NCBI GenBank assembly: GCA_026770575.1
Contig: MU657215.1
Coordinates: 257,125-306,669, forward strand
DNA length: 49,545 nt
Origin: Pelagophyceae sp. CCMP2097
Taxonomy: Eukaryota; Sar; Pelagophyceae
Direction: 5' to 3'
The position numbers and the translations under genes were made by a program. Under the pieces are notes generated by a model. It was not told the DNA's origin and searched no databases. It saw only the letters and a program-made list of their open reading frames with translations. Positions 32,733 to 43,298 of this stretch are shown piece after piece (the first letter of the stretch is position 1; the number at the start of each line of letters is the position of its first letter).

Positions 32733-35700
32733 TCAGGCGAGGTCGTCTCCCCAGTCGCTCTTGGACTCTTCCCGGGAGAGGCTGACTTCTTGACGCGACT
32801 TTGGCGTTGGTGTCGGCGAAGACGGCGACAAGGGCGAAATCGGCTCTTCGCACGCCCCAAAGTAATCGTCCGGCGCGGCGCGGCTCGGCGGCCTTGCGTA
32901 CAAAGCGGCTTGGAGTTGTAAAACGAGGAGCATGACTGGGTCGACCTGAGGGTCAAAACGAGAGACGTGGCGCAGCTCCCCCAGGGCTCTGACAGCGGCG
33001 CCGCCGGCCTCTTCGTCGTTTCCGGCGTTTTCGGCGGAGAAGCCCTGTTGTTCGAGGATGTTGAAGCAGAGGAGTCTTTCTGCGCAGTCGGCGTGCTTGG
33101 TGTGCGGGACTTCGAGAGTGATTTGGAACGCCGTCTGCAGCATGTTTTGGTCGATTGCCACAAGTTGGCCGAGGAGGTCGACTAGTAAAACGTTCCTGGA
33201 CCGTAAAACGACATCGTCGTGCTTGAAATACGCCATTTCCTCCCACGAGTCCGCGCGGTTCTCGGCGAAGAGCTTGTCGCGAGTCGGCTTCTGTTTGTCC
33301 AGCAGTTTGTCCAAAGCGCCTCCAACGTTTCCCACCTTAATAAAGACTTTCTTCCGGGGCACGCAGAACCCGCAGCATCTTCGGCAGAGTTTGGCGAAGA
33401 TGTCTGGGGCCGAGTTGGCAGAGGATGCCTTGGATTGCTCCTTGACCGTCGTGTACGAATCGACAATAATCGCTAAGAGAGCGTTGAGCAGGATCAACGA
33501 GCTTAGGCAGACAAAGGCGTAGAAGAAGACGACAACGAAGATTTGCTGGTCCTGTTTTGCGTCTAGAATCGAACCGAATTCACCAAACAGGATATCCACA
33601 AGAGCCATAACCGACAATGATAGAGTCGCAAACTGCGCGTTCTCCACGCCGAAGAGCAAAACGCCGAGGACGGCAAAGTCTAATAAAACAAAAAGGAACA
33701 AAAACAGAAAAAAGGCGAGGTCTCGGCCGGCGAGCTTGATCGTCGACGTCGTCAGACCCAGTTTGGGGTGAAAGTCCAGAACAGTGATGAATTGCAGGAC
33801 CGTGACGAAGATGCAGACGGCGGCCGCGTCGTGGTACGCCTGGCTGCTTTCCACTGCGCGTTTGATCGAGGCAAACATATCGTCGGAATCCTGCATGCCC
33901 GGGCCCGCCTGCAAACGCCGCGCGACTGCGAAAAAGTCAAAAGCGACGTCCGCGTGCCTCAGCAATTGGACCGAATCACAGTGCTTAACATGTTCGACCC
34001 AGCGGACGATGAGCAGAAGCGAAGATACGAGAGCGCAGAGGTCTACAGCGTTGGTCCAGTCGCAAATATAGCCCAGCGCCGCCTTGCCGAAGAGGCGCGC
34101 CATCGCGGCGCAGCTCCGTGCGGGCATCGATTCCGCGCCCGCGCTCGCAAAGCGCCGCAGCTGGCCTAGTCAGTCTGTGACGCTTCGGGTTTTCCGAGCG
34201 GGTTTCCCCATCTTCGGCGCGGGTTTCTGCAGAGCTCGAAGACGAGCAAAAAGGCCTGCGCGGCGACGAAGGCGAGCTCGCCGAGGAACCGGAGCCAGTC
34301 GCTATTCGTTTCGTAGAGGCGCAAGTCGACGACCTCGATGGCCCATTGGAACTCGTACCCTCCCGCGTCCTCGGCCACCTAAGAGCCGCCGTCGCGCGGC
34401 CATCGCGGTCGGTGTTTTCCAAATGCACGTACCGCGCCCACCGTCACGAGCGCGACGAGGCCGCTCTCCTCGTTGAACAACGGCAGACTTAACGAGACGC
34501 GCCGCGTCTGCTGGTCCAGGAAGCCACCTTCATTCATAGAAGTCAGCTGCTCTTGAAACCGGGTCCGGTTCAGCCGCGTGTCGAAGACCACCGGGAAATG
34601 GGCCAGCCCGCCGATGCCCTGATCCGAAAAGAAGCCAAAGGGCAAGCCGTTGCCGTTGATCTCGGAAGATTCGTAAAAGTCTGAAATGGCGTTGGAGGCT
34701 CGGTAGACGGCAGAGTCGGTCATGAAAGCTGCATCTGTACCGTACGGCGAGTCGTCGTACCTTTCCCGTTTAAACTCGTCCCGGTCCAGGTTCGGCCGGA
34801 CGGTCCGGCCCCGGGACCAGGGTTTCGAATCTTTCATGCAACGGCTGCCGCCGTCGTCGTCGAAGAGGGCCGAGTCGGCGGTACACTTCTTCGTGGCGTA
34901 TCTCGTCGTCGTCATTTTTGGACCTATCAGGACCAAATTCGGCTCCGTCAGGTATCTAGCGCGCTCGGGCGCTGAATCGGACGCCTCGAAGAGCGGGAAA
35001 GCTTCCGCGTGTGCGGTGCGCCAATCTATGCCACTCGTGTTGACCGTAAAAGAAAACGCCGAATAAGCCTGCCCCTCGGCCGACGCATCCGGATGCGCGC
35101 AGTCGGGGCAGTAGAGCGAGGGGAGGTCTTCTAAAGTGCTCTCGTAGCCGAGGCGGATTGTGCGGACGTCGCGGTACGCCCTTTGCGCTTCGAACGGAAA
35201 TTTGAGGTGCCACCCGGCGTCGCCATCAAAGTCCGCCTCCGAGTCGTCCTCGACAAAGTAAGGCCATCGAGGCACGCAGTCGCTCGCCGTGAGCAATTCC
35301 GGGTCGTCTTCCAGACCGAGGCGCCGAAATGGCGGGTCTTCCGACGGAGGGTCCACGGCGTAATTCATGTCGCACGCCTGCGACGACCTAAGCCGGCGAC
35401 GTTAAGAATGCCGCTCCCTTTCTTTAAAAGGATCTTTCAAACTCTATAAAAAGGATCTTCCGAGGGTCCCGGGAGAGACGCACTCGGTCGAGACGGAGCC
35501 GATTCTGGCGGGCGAGACGCAGCTGTCGTCGTCCGTGGCGTCCCCGTCGGCGTTGAGCGGGCAGGAAGCGTCTTCGTCGCGGCACGTGTCGACGCAGCAG
35601 TCCCCACCGTCGAACCCGCAGCCAGCGTTGTTGTTGGGTTCGTCGCACACGGCATCACCAAGCGCGGCGACGAGGCAGCCCGCGGCGGCGTCTACGAAGA

Positions 35701-38324
35701 TGTCGTCGGCGGCGATAGAGCGCACGTCGGCGGCAAAGGCGTTGGAGATGGACGTAGGGGAGAGCGACGGCACAAAAGTCGTCGGCACAAATGTCGAAGA
35801 TGGCTCGGGGCTCGGCGACCGCGTCGGCCGCAACGTCGGCCGCCTCAACGTCGGCGACGCAGTCGGCGCACCCGCGAAGGGCGGTGCCGCGTCGTCGTCC
35901 ACAAAAGGCGCGGCGTCGTCCGTCCCGTCGTCCGACGGCGCGGCGTCGTCCGACGGCGGCGGCGCGGCGTCGTCGTCTGCGAGGCGGCGGGAGCACTCTG
36001 GCGGGACGTCGCAGACTGTAGCAGTGCAGGCCACGGCGTCGCCTTCGTCTTTGAAAACCGCGCAGTCCTCGACGCACGCGCCGCCGGAGCGGATCACGGT
36101 GCCAGACGAGTCCTCGAGGGACCATACGACTTGCGAGGAGACGCAGTCGGCGCCGACGTTGATGTAGTAGTCAGCGCCCGCGTCGAGGTATATATCGACT
36201 TCGCTTTGAGTCCCAGTCGCCCGGAGGCCGCCGCCGGCGAGCACGTCCGTGCCGGCGTCGACGTCGGTGATCTGCAAACTCGCCGTCCAGCCGGTGTACG
36301 GGTACGACGCGTCCGTCAGCACCTACCGGGTGTGTCCTTCTGAATGCACCTCACCGAGAAGGCGCAGGCCCTTGACGTACCAGTCGATAGACGTCTGTGG
36401 CGGCATCGAAGACGTTCCACATGTCGTCTGTGAACTTGTGAGACTCATCAAGGTCTTCAAACGAAATGGCCGTCAGATTGTTGCCAAGGTGCCACCAGTC
36501 CGCCAACCAAATTAAAGCGTTGCTCCTCGCAAACGCCAGCAGAGGGGCGTTCTCCAAAGCGGTCGAGTGTACGGCGTAGCAGACGTGTTCACTGTCGTAG
36601 AATTCGCAAGAGCACTCGTCTGCCCCTGAACAGGGCGCCCAGACCTCACATAAACCGTACAACGTCTCGTTCGAGGCATCCAGCCCCGTCTCCTGGCAGA
36701 CGCGGCCACGGACGGCGGGGAAGGCCTTTGGAGGGGCGCCGAGGCCGTCGATGGCCTCCCATTCGAAATGGTCATAAGCAATCCGAAGCTCCCAATCCGC
36801 TTCAAAGAGTCCGCCGTCGAACGTATACTCGCCGCCAAACAATGCATCGTCGACGTCCAGTTCCGCCGTGCGGTACGGCCGGCCGTCTATGAAGACGTCT
36901 CCGTCTAATAGACAGACGTCTTCAAAAGCGCCGTGCCTCCTTCGCCCCACGGCGCACATGTTCCACCCTGCGACGGGCTTGGCTTCGGAAACGTCTTCGA
37001 TGCCCCACCGCGCCGCGCTGAGGCCGCGCCACCCGGAGTCCAGGGCGGCCTGCATATGCCTTGAGGCGTAAAACAGTTTGGCAACGTCGAAGAAGTCAAT
37101 TTTCACAAGCTTCGTCCGGGCCGTGCCGCAGTCTGCGGCGCAGCTCTCGCTAAACGTCCGCGCGCCGGCCGCCGCGGCAAAGTCGGGCTGCTCGTCTGGG
37201 AACTGGCAGGTGCCGTCTCCACAAACCTGACGGAGTTTCGAGTTCGGGATCCCGATAGACGCCAGATCTGCGGCGAGGCTCCGCGACGGACGCTCGAATA
37301 GGCGCTCGAATCGAATGCGGGCGCGGTCTCACCTCTGCGGCGAAGATGGGTGAGAGGATTTGTTCTTCGACCCAATCGACAAAGGCGTCGGCCGACGCAA
37401 TCGTTGGAGCGATGTCGCTAACGCCGTCTCGCAGCACGGCGGCGCTCTCGCCGAAGAGCTGGCCGTAGATCGCCCGATACATCGAGCGCCGCTCGGGGCC
37501 TAAGACGCCGTTTCGAAGACGCGCGCGCCCCCGGGCCGCACCGAAGCCTCGCTGGGCGAAGAGGACGAGGACGAGGAGTAAAGTACTGAGGAGAAACTTT
37601 GCTAAAGTGGAGTAGCCCACAGCCGCGTCGACGTCCTTTTGCACGCGCGATCGCACGCCGCGCACCAGCCGCCGCGCCGCGTCCGTCACCAGCAGAGCCT
37701 CGACGGCGCCTAAAAAGCGTATTCCAAGGCCCGGGACTGCCAGTGCGCGAGCTGGGAGCCAAAGGGCGATGACTCCCGCGCCGCCTCCGTCTTGGAGAGG
37801 CCCCTGATGGCGCTCGAGCCTCCGGTCTCTTTCTGCGTTGCGGGCATTTCGGCGCGGGCCGGCGCCGGCGAACGCAGCCGCGTCCTTGGGCGCCGCTTCG
37901 CCGCCCGCGTCAAAGTCGCCGCAGCGGCCGCCCAGCACCTGCCGACGCCCTCGACCAGCGGACACGCCGGGCTTTCCTCGCGTGCGCGGGGCCGGCCACG
38001 AGACGCTTGGTGACGCACCAGCTGGAACGGCGACGGCCCTCTGGGGTCGGCGGCCGCGAACGCGGCGCGCGTGAGTTTCAAGTGCTCTTCGCGCCGCCCT
38101 TGGAGCGCGGCGGCGAGCGGCGACACTTCCGCAGCGCGCTGCAGGACTGCCCCGACGCGGCCGCAGCGCGCGACGACGACTGGCGCCGCCGCGGCGCCGG
38201 GGGGATCTTTCGACGACGAAAATCTTGCCGGCGATTCGGCGTCTGGGAAGACGGTGGCCGGCGAGAGGTCGACGACGCGCGCGGCGGCGCGCCTCGTCGC
38301 GACGAGGCGCGGCGCGAGACGCAT
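32733..38324 (-). CDS. Polycystin-type (PKD2/TRPP) cation channel with LNR module
   Basis: Firm exons: first exon to 37333, then 37292-36381, 36322-35484, 35387-34433, 34378-34231 and 34165-32733. Exon 1 has an early membrane helix (KFLLSTLLLVLVLFAQ). The large extracellular part has Cys-rich VCGDGTCQFPDEQPDF and a Notch-like LNR (VCDEPNNNAGCGFDGGDCC) beside an Asp/Pro-rich linker. The polycystin TOP domain spans about 34433-35387 (GGLAHFPVVFDTRLNRT, SLPLFNEESGLVALVTVGA). The channel part has WTNAVDLCALVSSLLLIV, a Phe/Leu-rich S5 (FFLFLFLFVLLDFAVLGVLL), a pore region (FGEFGSILDA) and S6 (FLSSLILLNALLAIIVD-like). A Ser/Pro tail follows. The start is uncertain: ATG 38324 opens a plausible frame, but the link near 37712 needs either an intron or one extra base. 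Confidence 0.82.
34166..34230 (-). other. Probable GC-AG intron in the polycystin gene
   Basis: T|GCAGAA to GACTAG|GC, phase 1, 65 bp. It joins FELC to QLRRFASAG. No GT in the preceding exon end gives the needed phase, and reading through meets a stop at the TAG. Confidence 0.55.
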
Positions 38325-38537
38325 CTTCGGGAGCGGTGCAACACACGGAGAATGCGGCGCCCGTGCCAGTCGAAGGCGCCCGCGCCAGTCAACGCCTCTG
38401 CGCCGGGCCCGTTCCCAGGCGCCCGACGGCCCCGGGACCGGCGATCACGCGTTCCCGGCACGCCCGGCCCGGAGCGCGCGCGAAGGAAGCGGAACTCTCC
38501 CGAGGAAATGCGACGTGACCAAGGGGGGTTCTCCAAT

Positions 38538-38580
38538 ATAATCCAAAAGAATGCAAATAAATGCAAATCTTTTGGATTAT
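38538..38580. promoter_or_regulatory. 13-bp perfect hairpin with two ATGCAAAT octamers
   Basis: Arms ATAATCCAAAAGA (38538-38550) and TCTTTTGGATTAT (38568-38580) enclose a 17-base loop that, with flanking bases, reads ATGCAAAT twice. It sits in the divergent gap between the polycystin and histidine-kinase genes, in AT-rich sequence. It could be a regulatory palindrome or the remnant of a small element. Confidence 0.5.
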
Positions 38581-38768
38581 TATAAGTCCAGTTCCTTTTT
38601 TAGCGTCTTTGCTGGGATTCAATGCCCTGGCGTCCTCCCTGCGGCTGACGGTCTGCGTTCTTCCACATCCCTCGTACCTTGTCACTTTGAGATTACCAAA
38701 CGTCAAAGGCACGTCAGTGCCTGAATTTCAACTGAAGTTGAAGGACCAGGTGGCTTGCTTGCTTCTCC

Positions 38769-38837
38769 GGTCGGGCCAATGAGAAAGCCGTTCTCCGATC
38801 GGGCGAATCAGAAAGCCGAGCTCCGACAGCTGGCCAG
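38769..38837 (+). repeat. 28-bp tandem pair before the kinase gene
   Basis: Two similar 28-bp units (TCCGGTCGGGCCAATGAGAA and TCCGATCGGGCGAATCAGAA starts) with a partial third lie immediately upstream of the histidine kinase ATG. The first unit contains CCAAT. Possible promoter elements. Confidence 0.45.
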
Positions 38838-38860
38838 GGTAGGGGTCTCGGATTGTGACC

Positions 38861-41708
38861 ATGTCGGTCAGCGGCGGCGCGGCGGCGGTGGCGGCGCAGC
38901 GCCTCGGCGCCGCGGAGCGCGAAAGCGTCCAAGTGGCGGTGCAAGTTTCGACGTCTTCGAGAATGAGAATGAGTATGTCATCGAGCACTTCGAGTATGTC
39001 GTCAAACATGTCATCGAGCATCAACGACTCGCGCGTCGACCGCGCCGCTGCAAAAGCGCCGTGGCGGCCCGGCGCGCCCTGGCGCGTCTCGGTGCCCTCG
39101 GTCTCCGCGCGCGTTTTGCCCGCGGGCGCTCGCGAGGCGCCGCGCGAGGCGAAACACGCCTCGTCGCGCCGCCGCGAAAAAGGGTCTCGCCGGCGCGCCG
39201 CCGTCGTCCTTGGCCTCGTCATGACGAGCGGCCTCTTCGCCGCTGCAGCCTCGGGGCTCGGGCGCCACATTGTTGAAGCCCGGGATTTGGCCCGCCGCGA
39301 AAGAAGCGGCTGCCGGGCCTCGCGAGACGTCCTCACGGCCTGGGGCAAGCGCCTCGCAGTCGAGGCCTATACCTTCGGGGCCCTCCTCGTGCGAGAGCGG
39401 GACTTTATCCACCACGGCGCGAACGCGTCGACGCCGAAGCCGTTTCTGGTTCCGGGGCCTTTAGCCTGCGAGCTGCAGTCGGACCGCCTCTCGCGCATGG
39501 CCCAGGAGTTCCAACAAGCGCAGCCGACCGTCGTCTGGTACCCGACGGTGCGCTTGGAGGACCGCGCGGCGTTCGAAGCGTACACGGAGGCGCTCGCCGG
39601 CGTGGCCGTCAACATCACTGACGAAGGCAAAGAAGCGACGGCCCCAAACTCGGCGTTGCTCTCCAGCTTCGTACACGCGCCGAATCGGGAGAGTTACAAC
39701 CCGGTCTCGTCCGTCTACCGCTCCCCCGACGCTCGAAGCGGCGGCATTCGGCCGCCGTTGCACCATCCGGAACACCACGTCGGCCTCGACGTCCAGCAGC
39801 GGAGCCGCCTCGTGCTGCCTTTATCGCTCCAGCGGCGGTTCCTCGAGGACAAAAGGCTCGTCGCGCATCCCGTCTACCGCGCAGGCGGCAGCGCGGTTTC
39901 AGACTACTCTCTTTTGGTCAGAGTCCCCTTCATCGACGAGGGCTGTGTCGACGAGGGGTGCTTCTACGACGGCACGCCGTCGGTCCTCGGCTACGTCTCG
40001 TTCTCTTTATACGTCGAGACTTGGTTATCCATCTTCCCCGAAAACGTCAAGGTCTCCGGTGGGGCCACGGGCCACATCGTCAAGACGGTGGCGCGATACA
40101 AAACACATGCAAGAGCCTACGAACCCTTTCTTGATTTAGACCTGGAGTGCCACTACGACACGAGCCAAGGGCGGGACCTGCTCTACCTCGGCGCCGCCGC
40201 GTCGGCAGTCGGCATCCTCGTCTGCAGCTGGCTCCTGCGCAGACTCGACGTCCATGCCGCGCGATACCGCAAGCTCAACGACCAGAAACGCCGGGATTCG
40301 GCGAGGGACGCCGCGTCTCTCGCCGCAGCGGCGGCGGCCGCGGAGCACCTCCAGAACGAGCGGACCCGCTACGGCTTCGAGATGAGCGAGAAGACGGAGC
40401 GCTACCTGAACCACGAGCTGAAGAACCGCATCTTCGTCCTCGGACAGTCGAGCAACGTGGACTCGTTGCACGGGCAGATCGACGAGATCATCGAAGTCTT
40501 GAACAGCAAGGCCGTGCTGGTGCGGCTCTCGACGGGCCGCTACATCCCGTCGTGGGACGCCGTCGAACCCGTCAAGCTCATCGACGCGCGATGGAAGCGC
40601 TACTTCACGGCGAACAACCCCTTTGAGCGGACGCCGACGACGGGCGCCGCTTCGAACCGGACGGCGCTCCGCCTCGACAAGGCCCTCTTCAACATCTGCC
40701 TGGACTCGATGCTCTCCAACGGGTTCAAGTACGGCGACGCGTCACGGCCGCCGGTGCTGTCGCTCAACGTCGAGCCCCTCGACGGCGCGACGCGCGTCCA
40801 CCTCTCGCTGGAGCTGCGCAACTGGGCCGGGGCCGAGCACGAGGCGCTGCTCGAAATGGGCGAGGAGAAGCTGAACGAGGTTGCGCTCACCGAGGGCGGG
40901 CGCGCCCACAAGCACGCCGCCGAGCTGAGCTCGGGCGACGGCTTCCCCATGGCGGCCGCCGCCGCGAGCGCCCTCGGCGGCACCGTCCGACTCGTGTTGC
41001 TTCCAGACGGCGTCGTCGCGAAGCTCGAGATGCCGGACGTCGCGACCGTGCCCACGCCCGTCGTCGCGGCCGCGGCGCCCGTCGAGCTCTCGCGGCTGAA
41101 AATCGCCATGGCCGACGACTCGGCGACGTTCCGCAAGATGTTTGTGAGAGTTGCGGAGAAGGTGACTTCGCGGGAACCCATCCTCGCCGGCGCGACGCGC
41201 GCGTCCATCGACGACTTCCCGAGGATGGTCGTCGAGGGCAACGTCGACGTATTGTTCCTCGACTTCAACTTCGCCCCTGTCCACCACACCAAGACCGGTG
41301 CGCCCCCGATACCCGAGCGTTTCGAGGCGCAGGGGGCGTTTCAAAGGGCCTTAAATAGGCATCGACCTGTGCCGCGAGTGCCGGCAGCTCGACGCCGAGG
41401 AGGGCAACGTGCCGCGCCTCATCTTCATCGTCTCAGCAAACGACTCGCCCGAAGATGCCGAGCGGTACCGCGCCGCGGGTGCCGACGGCTCGCTCGGGAA
41501 GAACATGACCGTCCCGAGGCTCCGGAGGGTCCTCGAGGACGCGGTGCGGGCGCACCCGCGCTTCGCAACCTCGCGCCGGGGAGGCGCGCCGGGTGAAGAC
41601 GGCGCGCTCCGTTGGCCCTCTGCGGTGGACTTGCCCCCTCCGTCGCCGCAGCGCAGGTCGAGGCCGTCTCGTCGTCCATCCGACGCGTCTTTAATCGAAC
41701 TCCTCTGA
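38861..41708 (+). CDS. CHASE-domain hybrid histidine kinase
   Basis: Exons 38861-41297 and 41359-41708 (61-bp intron, phase 1) give 928 aa. A Ser/Met-rich N-terminus precedes helix 1 (about 112-132, AAVVLGLVMTSGLFAAAASG). A CHASE-type extracellular sensor follows (VVWYPTVRLEDRAAFEAYTE), then helix 2 (LLYLGAAASAVGILVCSWLL). In the cytosol a HisKA-like helix carries YLNHELKNR, with the phospho-acceptor His. The ATPase part has N-box DSMLSNGFKYG and a degenerate SSGDGFPMAAAA glycine box. The receiver domain begins KIAMADDSA, has phospho-Asp in VLFLDFNF, then VSAND and LGKNM; the intron splits it after the Asp. CHASE sensors bind cytokinin-like or other small ligands in plants and bacteria; the ligand here is unknown. 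Confidence 0.85.
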
Positions 41709-41765
41709 TTCTACGACTCCCTCCTTGTGCGACTCGGACGCAAAGCGGCGGGGCTCCTCAGGCCT

Positions 41766-41866
41766 CCATGGCCAATTGCAATAGAATGCAAACCATTTTC
41801 CGCCACAGCAAAACAGACCTGCATCAGTAACGGGTGGCCGCTGCGCGGCGTTTACTTTCGTTAGTG
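41766..41866 (+). repeat. Inverted repeat copy A (partner 46219-46315)
   Basis: About 95 bp that, reverse-complemented, align with 46219-46315 at roughly three in four positions. Shared blocks include ACGCCGCGCAG, GGCCACCC, GTTACTGATGC, GGTTTGCATTCTA and GCAATTGGC. It lies between the kinase and dioxygenase 3' ends. Confidence 0.7.
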
Positions 41867-42979
41867 TGCTTCCAACGGGGCGCCCCCCGATGACCGGTCG
41901 CTTGCGCTTTGAGCAAAGTCGACTGCGCGGACGTCGACGTCGAAGACGTTGCTTTCCGATGCGAGCGCTTCCAAAACGCCCGCCGGCGAATCGAGGAGCA
42001 TAACGGGCGCGCGGCCGCGGCGCAGCGCGCAGGCTCCGAGCATGGGCACCGCCAGGCGCACTTGGACCATCGCGGCGGCACCGTCGACGCTTTGAGGCGC
42101 GCAAAGTCGCCAATCGCCGCGGGGCCGCGCGAGGATGCTTCCGTTTGCGGCGTCGAAGGCCGCCGAGCTTAGGGGCACGTCGAGGGGCGGCGCGGCCCAG
42201 GTGTTGAAGAGGAGTACGGACCGCGTATAAGCGTCGGGTGTGAGCGCCTCGGGCTGCGCGTTTCGCGCGTCGGCGGCCCACGCCGCCGCGGGCCTTGGCA
42301 CGGCGTGCAGGAGATCGCCGTCGAAGCGGAGCACGCGGCCTTCGACGGGCGGCACCGAGACGAGGCGCGAGACGCCGTTTGCCACGCCGGCCGGAGAATC
42401 GGTGGCGAAGACGACGGTGGGCCCTCGCACTTGGTCACCGACTTTGAGGTATAGGACGTGCGCTTGGCGCGGCGACTTCAACGTCCCGAGCTTGGCGGCC
42501 TCTTCGTCCACGTCCACATGCGCCGAGACGGGCCGCCAGTCCGTGCGCCACCACCACTCAACAAAGGGCGATGCGTCGCCGACTGCGTCGAGGAACGAGT
42601 CGACTGCCCTTTCCAAGGCCAGCGTCGGCTCGCCGCGCCGGAAGACGCACGACCCGTCGCGCCAAGGGGGCACCGTGCCCACCTTTCCCGCGAGGTGGAG
42701 CGCCTCGGCGTGGAGGACCGAGCAGTCTGAAGCGGAGAAGACGCCGTCGTAGACGTCGACGGCACCGCAGTCGACGGCGCCGCAGCGCGCCTCCGCCGCC
42801 GCACTCGCCGCCGCGGCCTCCGTCGTCGCCGCACTCGCCGCCGCGGCCTCCGTCGCCGCCGCACTCGCCGCCGCAAGGCTGCGGCCGGCGCGGGGCCCGG
42901 CGGCGGTGCCGCGGGCCCACGCCGTCGCGCCCGGCCCCAGCAGCAGCAGCGCACGTAGCGCGCCGCGAAACGCGGCCAT
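41861..42979 (-). CDS. Secreted or ER 2OG-Fe(II) dioxygenase
   Basis: Single exon, 372 aa. The ATG at 42979 is chosen because it is followed by a textbook signal peptide (AAFRGALRALLLLGPGATAWA). An Ala/Glu/Thr low-complexity segment (residues about 35-65, encoded by 30-bp repeats at 42791-42874) follows. The dioxygenase core has the iron ligands His154 and Asp156 (SAHVDVDEE) and His225 (GDLLHAV), and the 2-oxoglutarate-binding Arg253 (YTRSVLLFNTW). Cys residues CGAVDCGAVD lie after the linker. The arrangement resembles prolyl-4-hydroxylase-like enzymes. The substrate is unknown, and the last 80 residues are an unassigned extension. It is divergent from the WD40 gene across 319 bp. Confidence 0.75.
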   Translation of the reverse strand: MAAFRGALRALLLLGPGATAWARGTAAGPRAGRSLAAASAAATEAAAASAATTEAAAASAAAEARCGAVDCGAVDVYDGVFSASDCSVLHAEALHLAGKVGTVPPWRDGSCVFRRGEPTLALERAVDSFLDAVGDASPFVEWWWRTDWRPVSAHVDVDEEAAKLGTLKSPRQAHVLYLKVGDQVRGPTVVFATDSPAGVANGVSRLVSVPPVEGRVLRFDGDLLHAVPRPAAAWAADARNAQPEALTPDAYTRSVLLFNTWAAPPLDVPLSSAAFDAANGSILARPRGDWRLCAPQSVDGAAAMVQVRLAVPMLGACALRRGRAPVMLLDSPAGVLEALASESNVFDVDVRAVDFAQSASDRSSGGAPLEAH

Positions 42980-43298
42980 GCCTCCGGCAGTGGCGGCCCT
43001 CTGGCCGTGAGAAGCGCACGCCTCGCTCGCCGAAGAGCACGCCTCGCTCGCTGCGGCGCCTCTGTACGCGCCCCGGACGTCGCCCGCGGCCGGCACTGCG
43101 AGGTCAAGAAGCGTCTTCTCCGAAAGGGGGCTTGTTTACACAAAAGGGCTTTCAAGCGGACATCGGGCTTGCAGTAGACTTCTGCAGAGAACAGGCCCCC
43201 TTGGAAGGCAGCCCGGCGGCGATGGCGCCGCGCGCCCCGCTGGGCGCCGCCCGCGCTCTCGAGCTGCTTCGGAGCGACCTCCGCTTGCCTTTATTATT

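Noticed and set aside
38855..39415. Long antisense frames across the histidine kinase
   Set aside because: Mirror-codon artefacts of high GC; only the plus frame shows membrane helices and kinase motifs.
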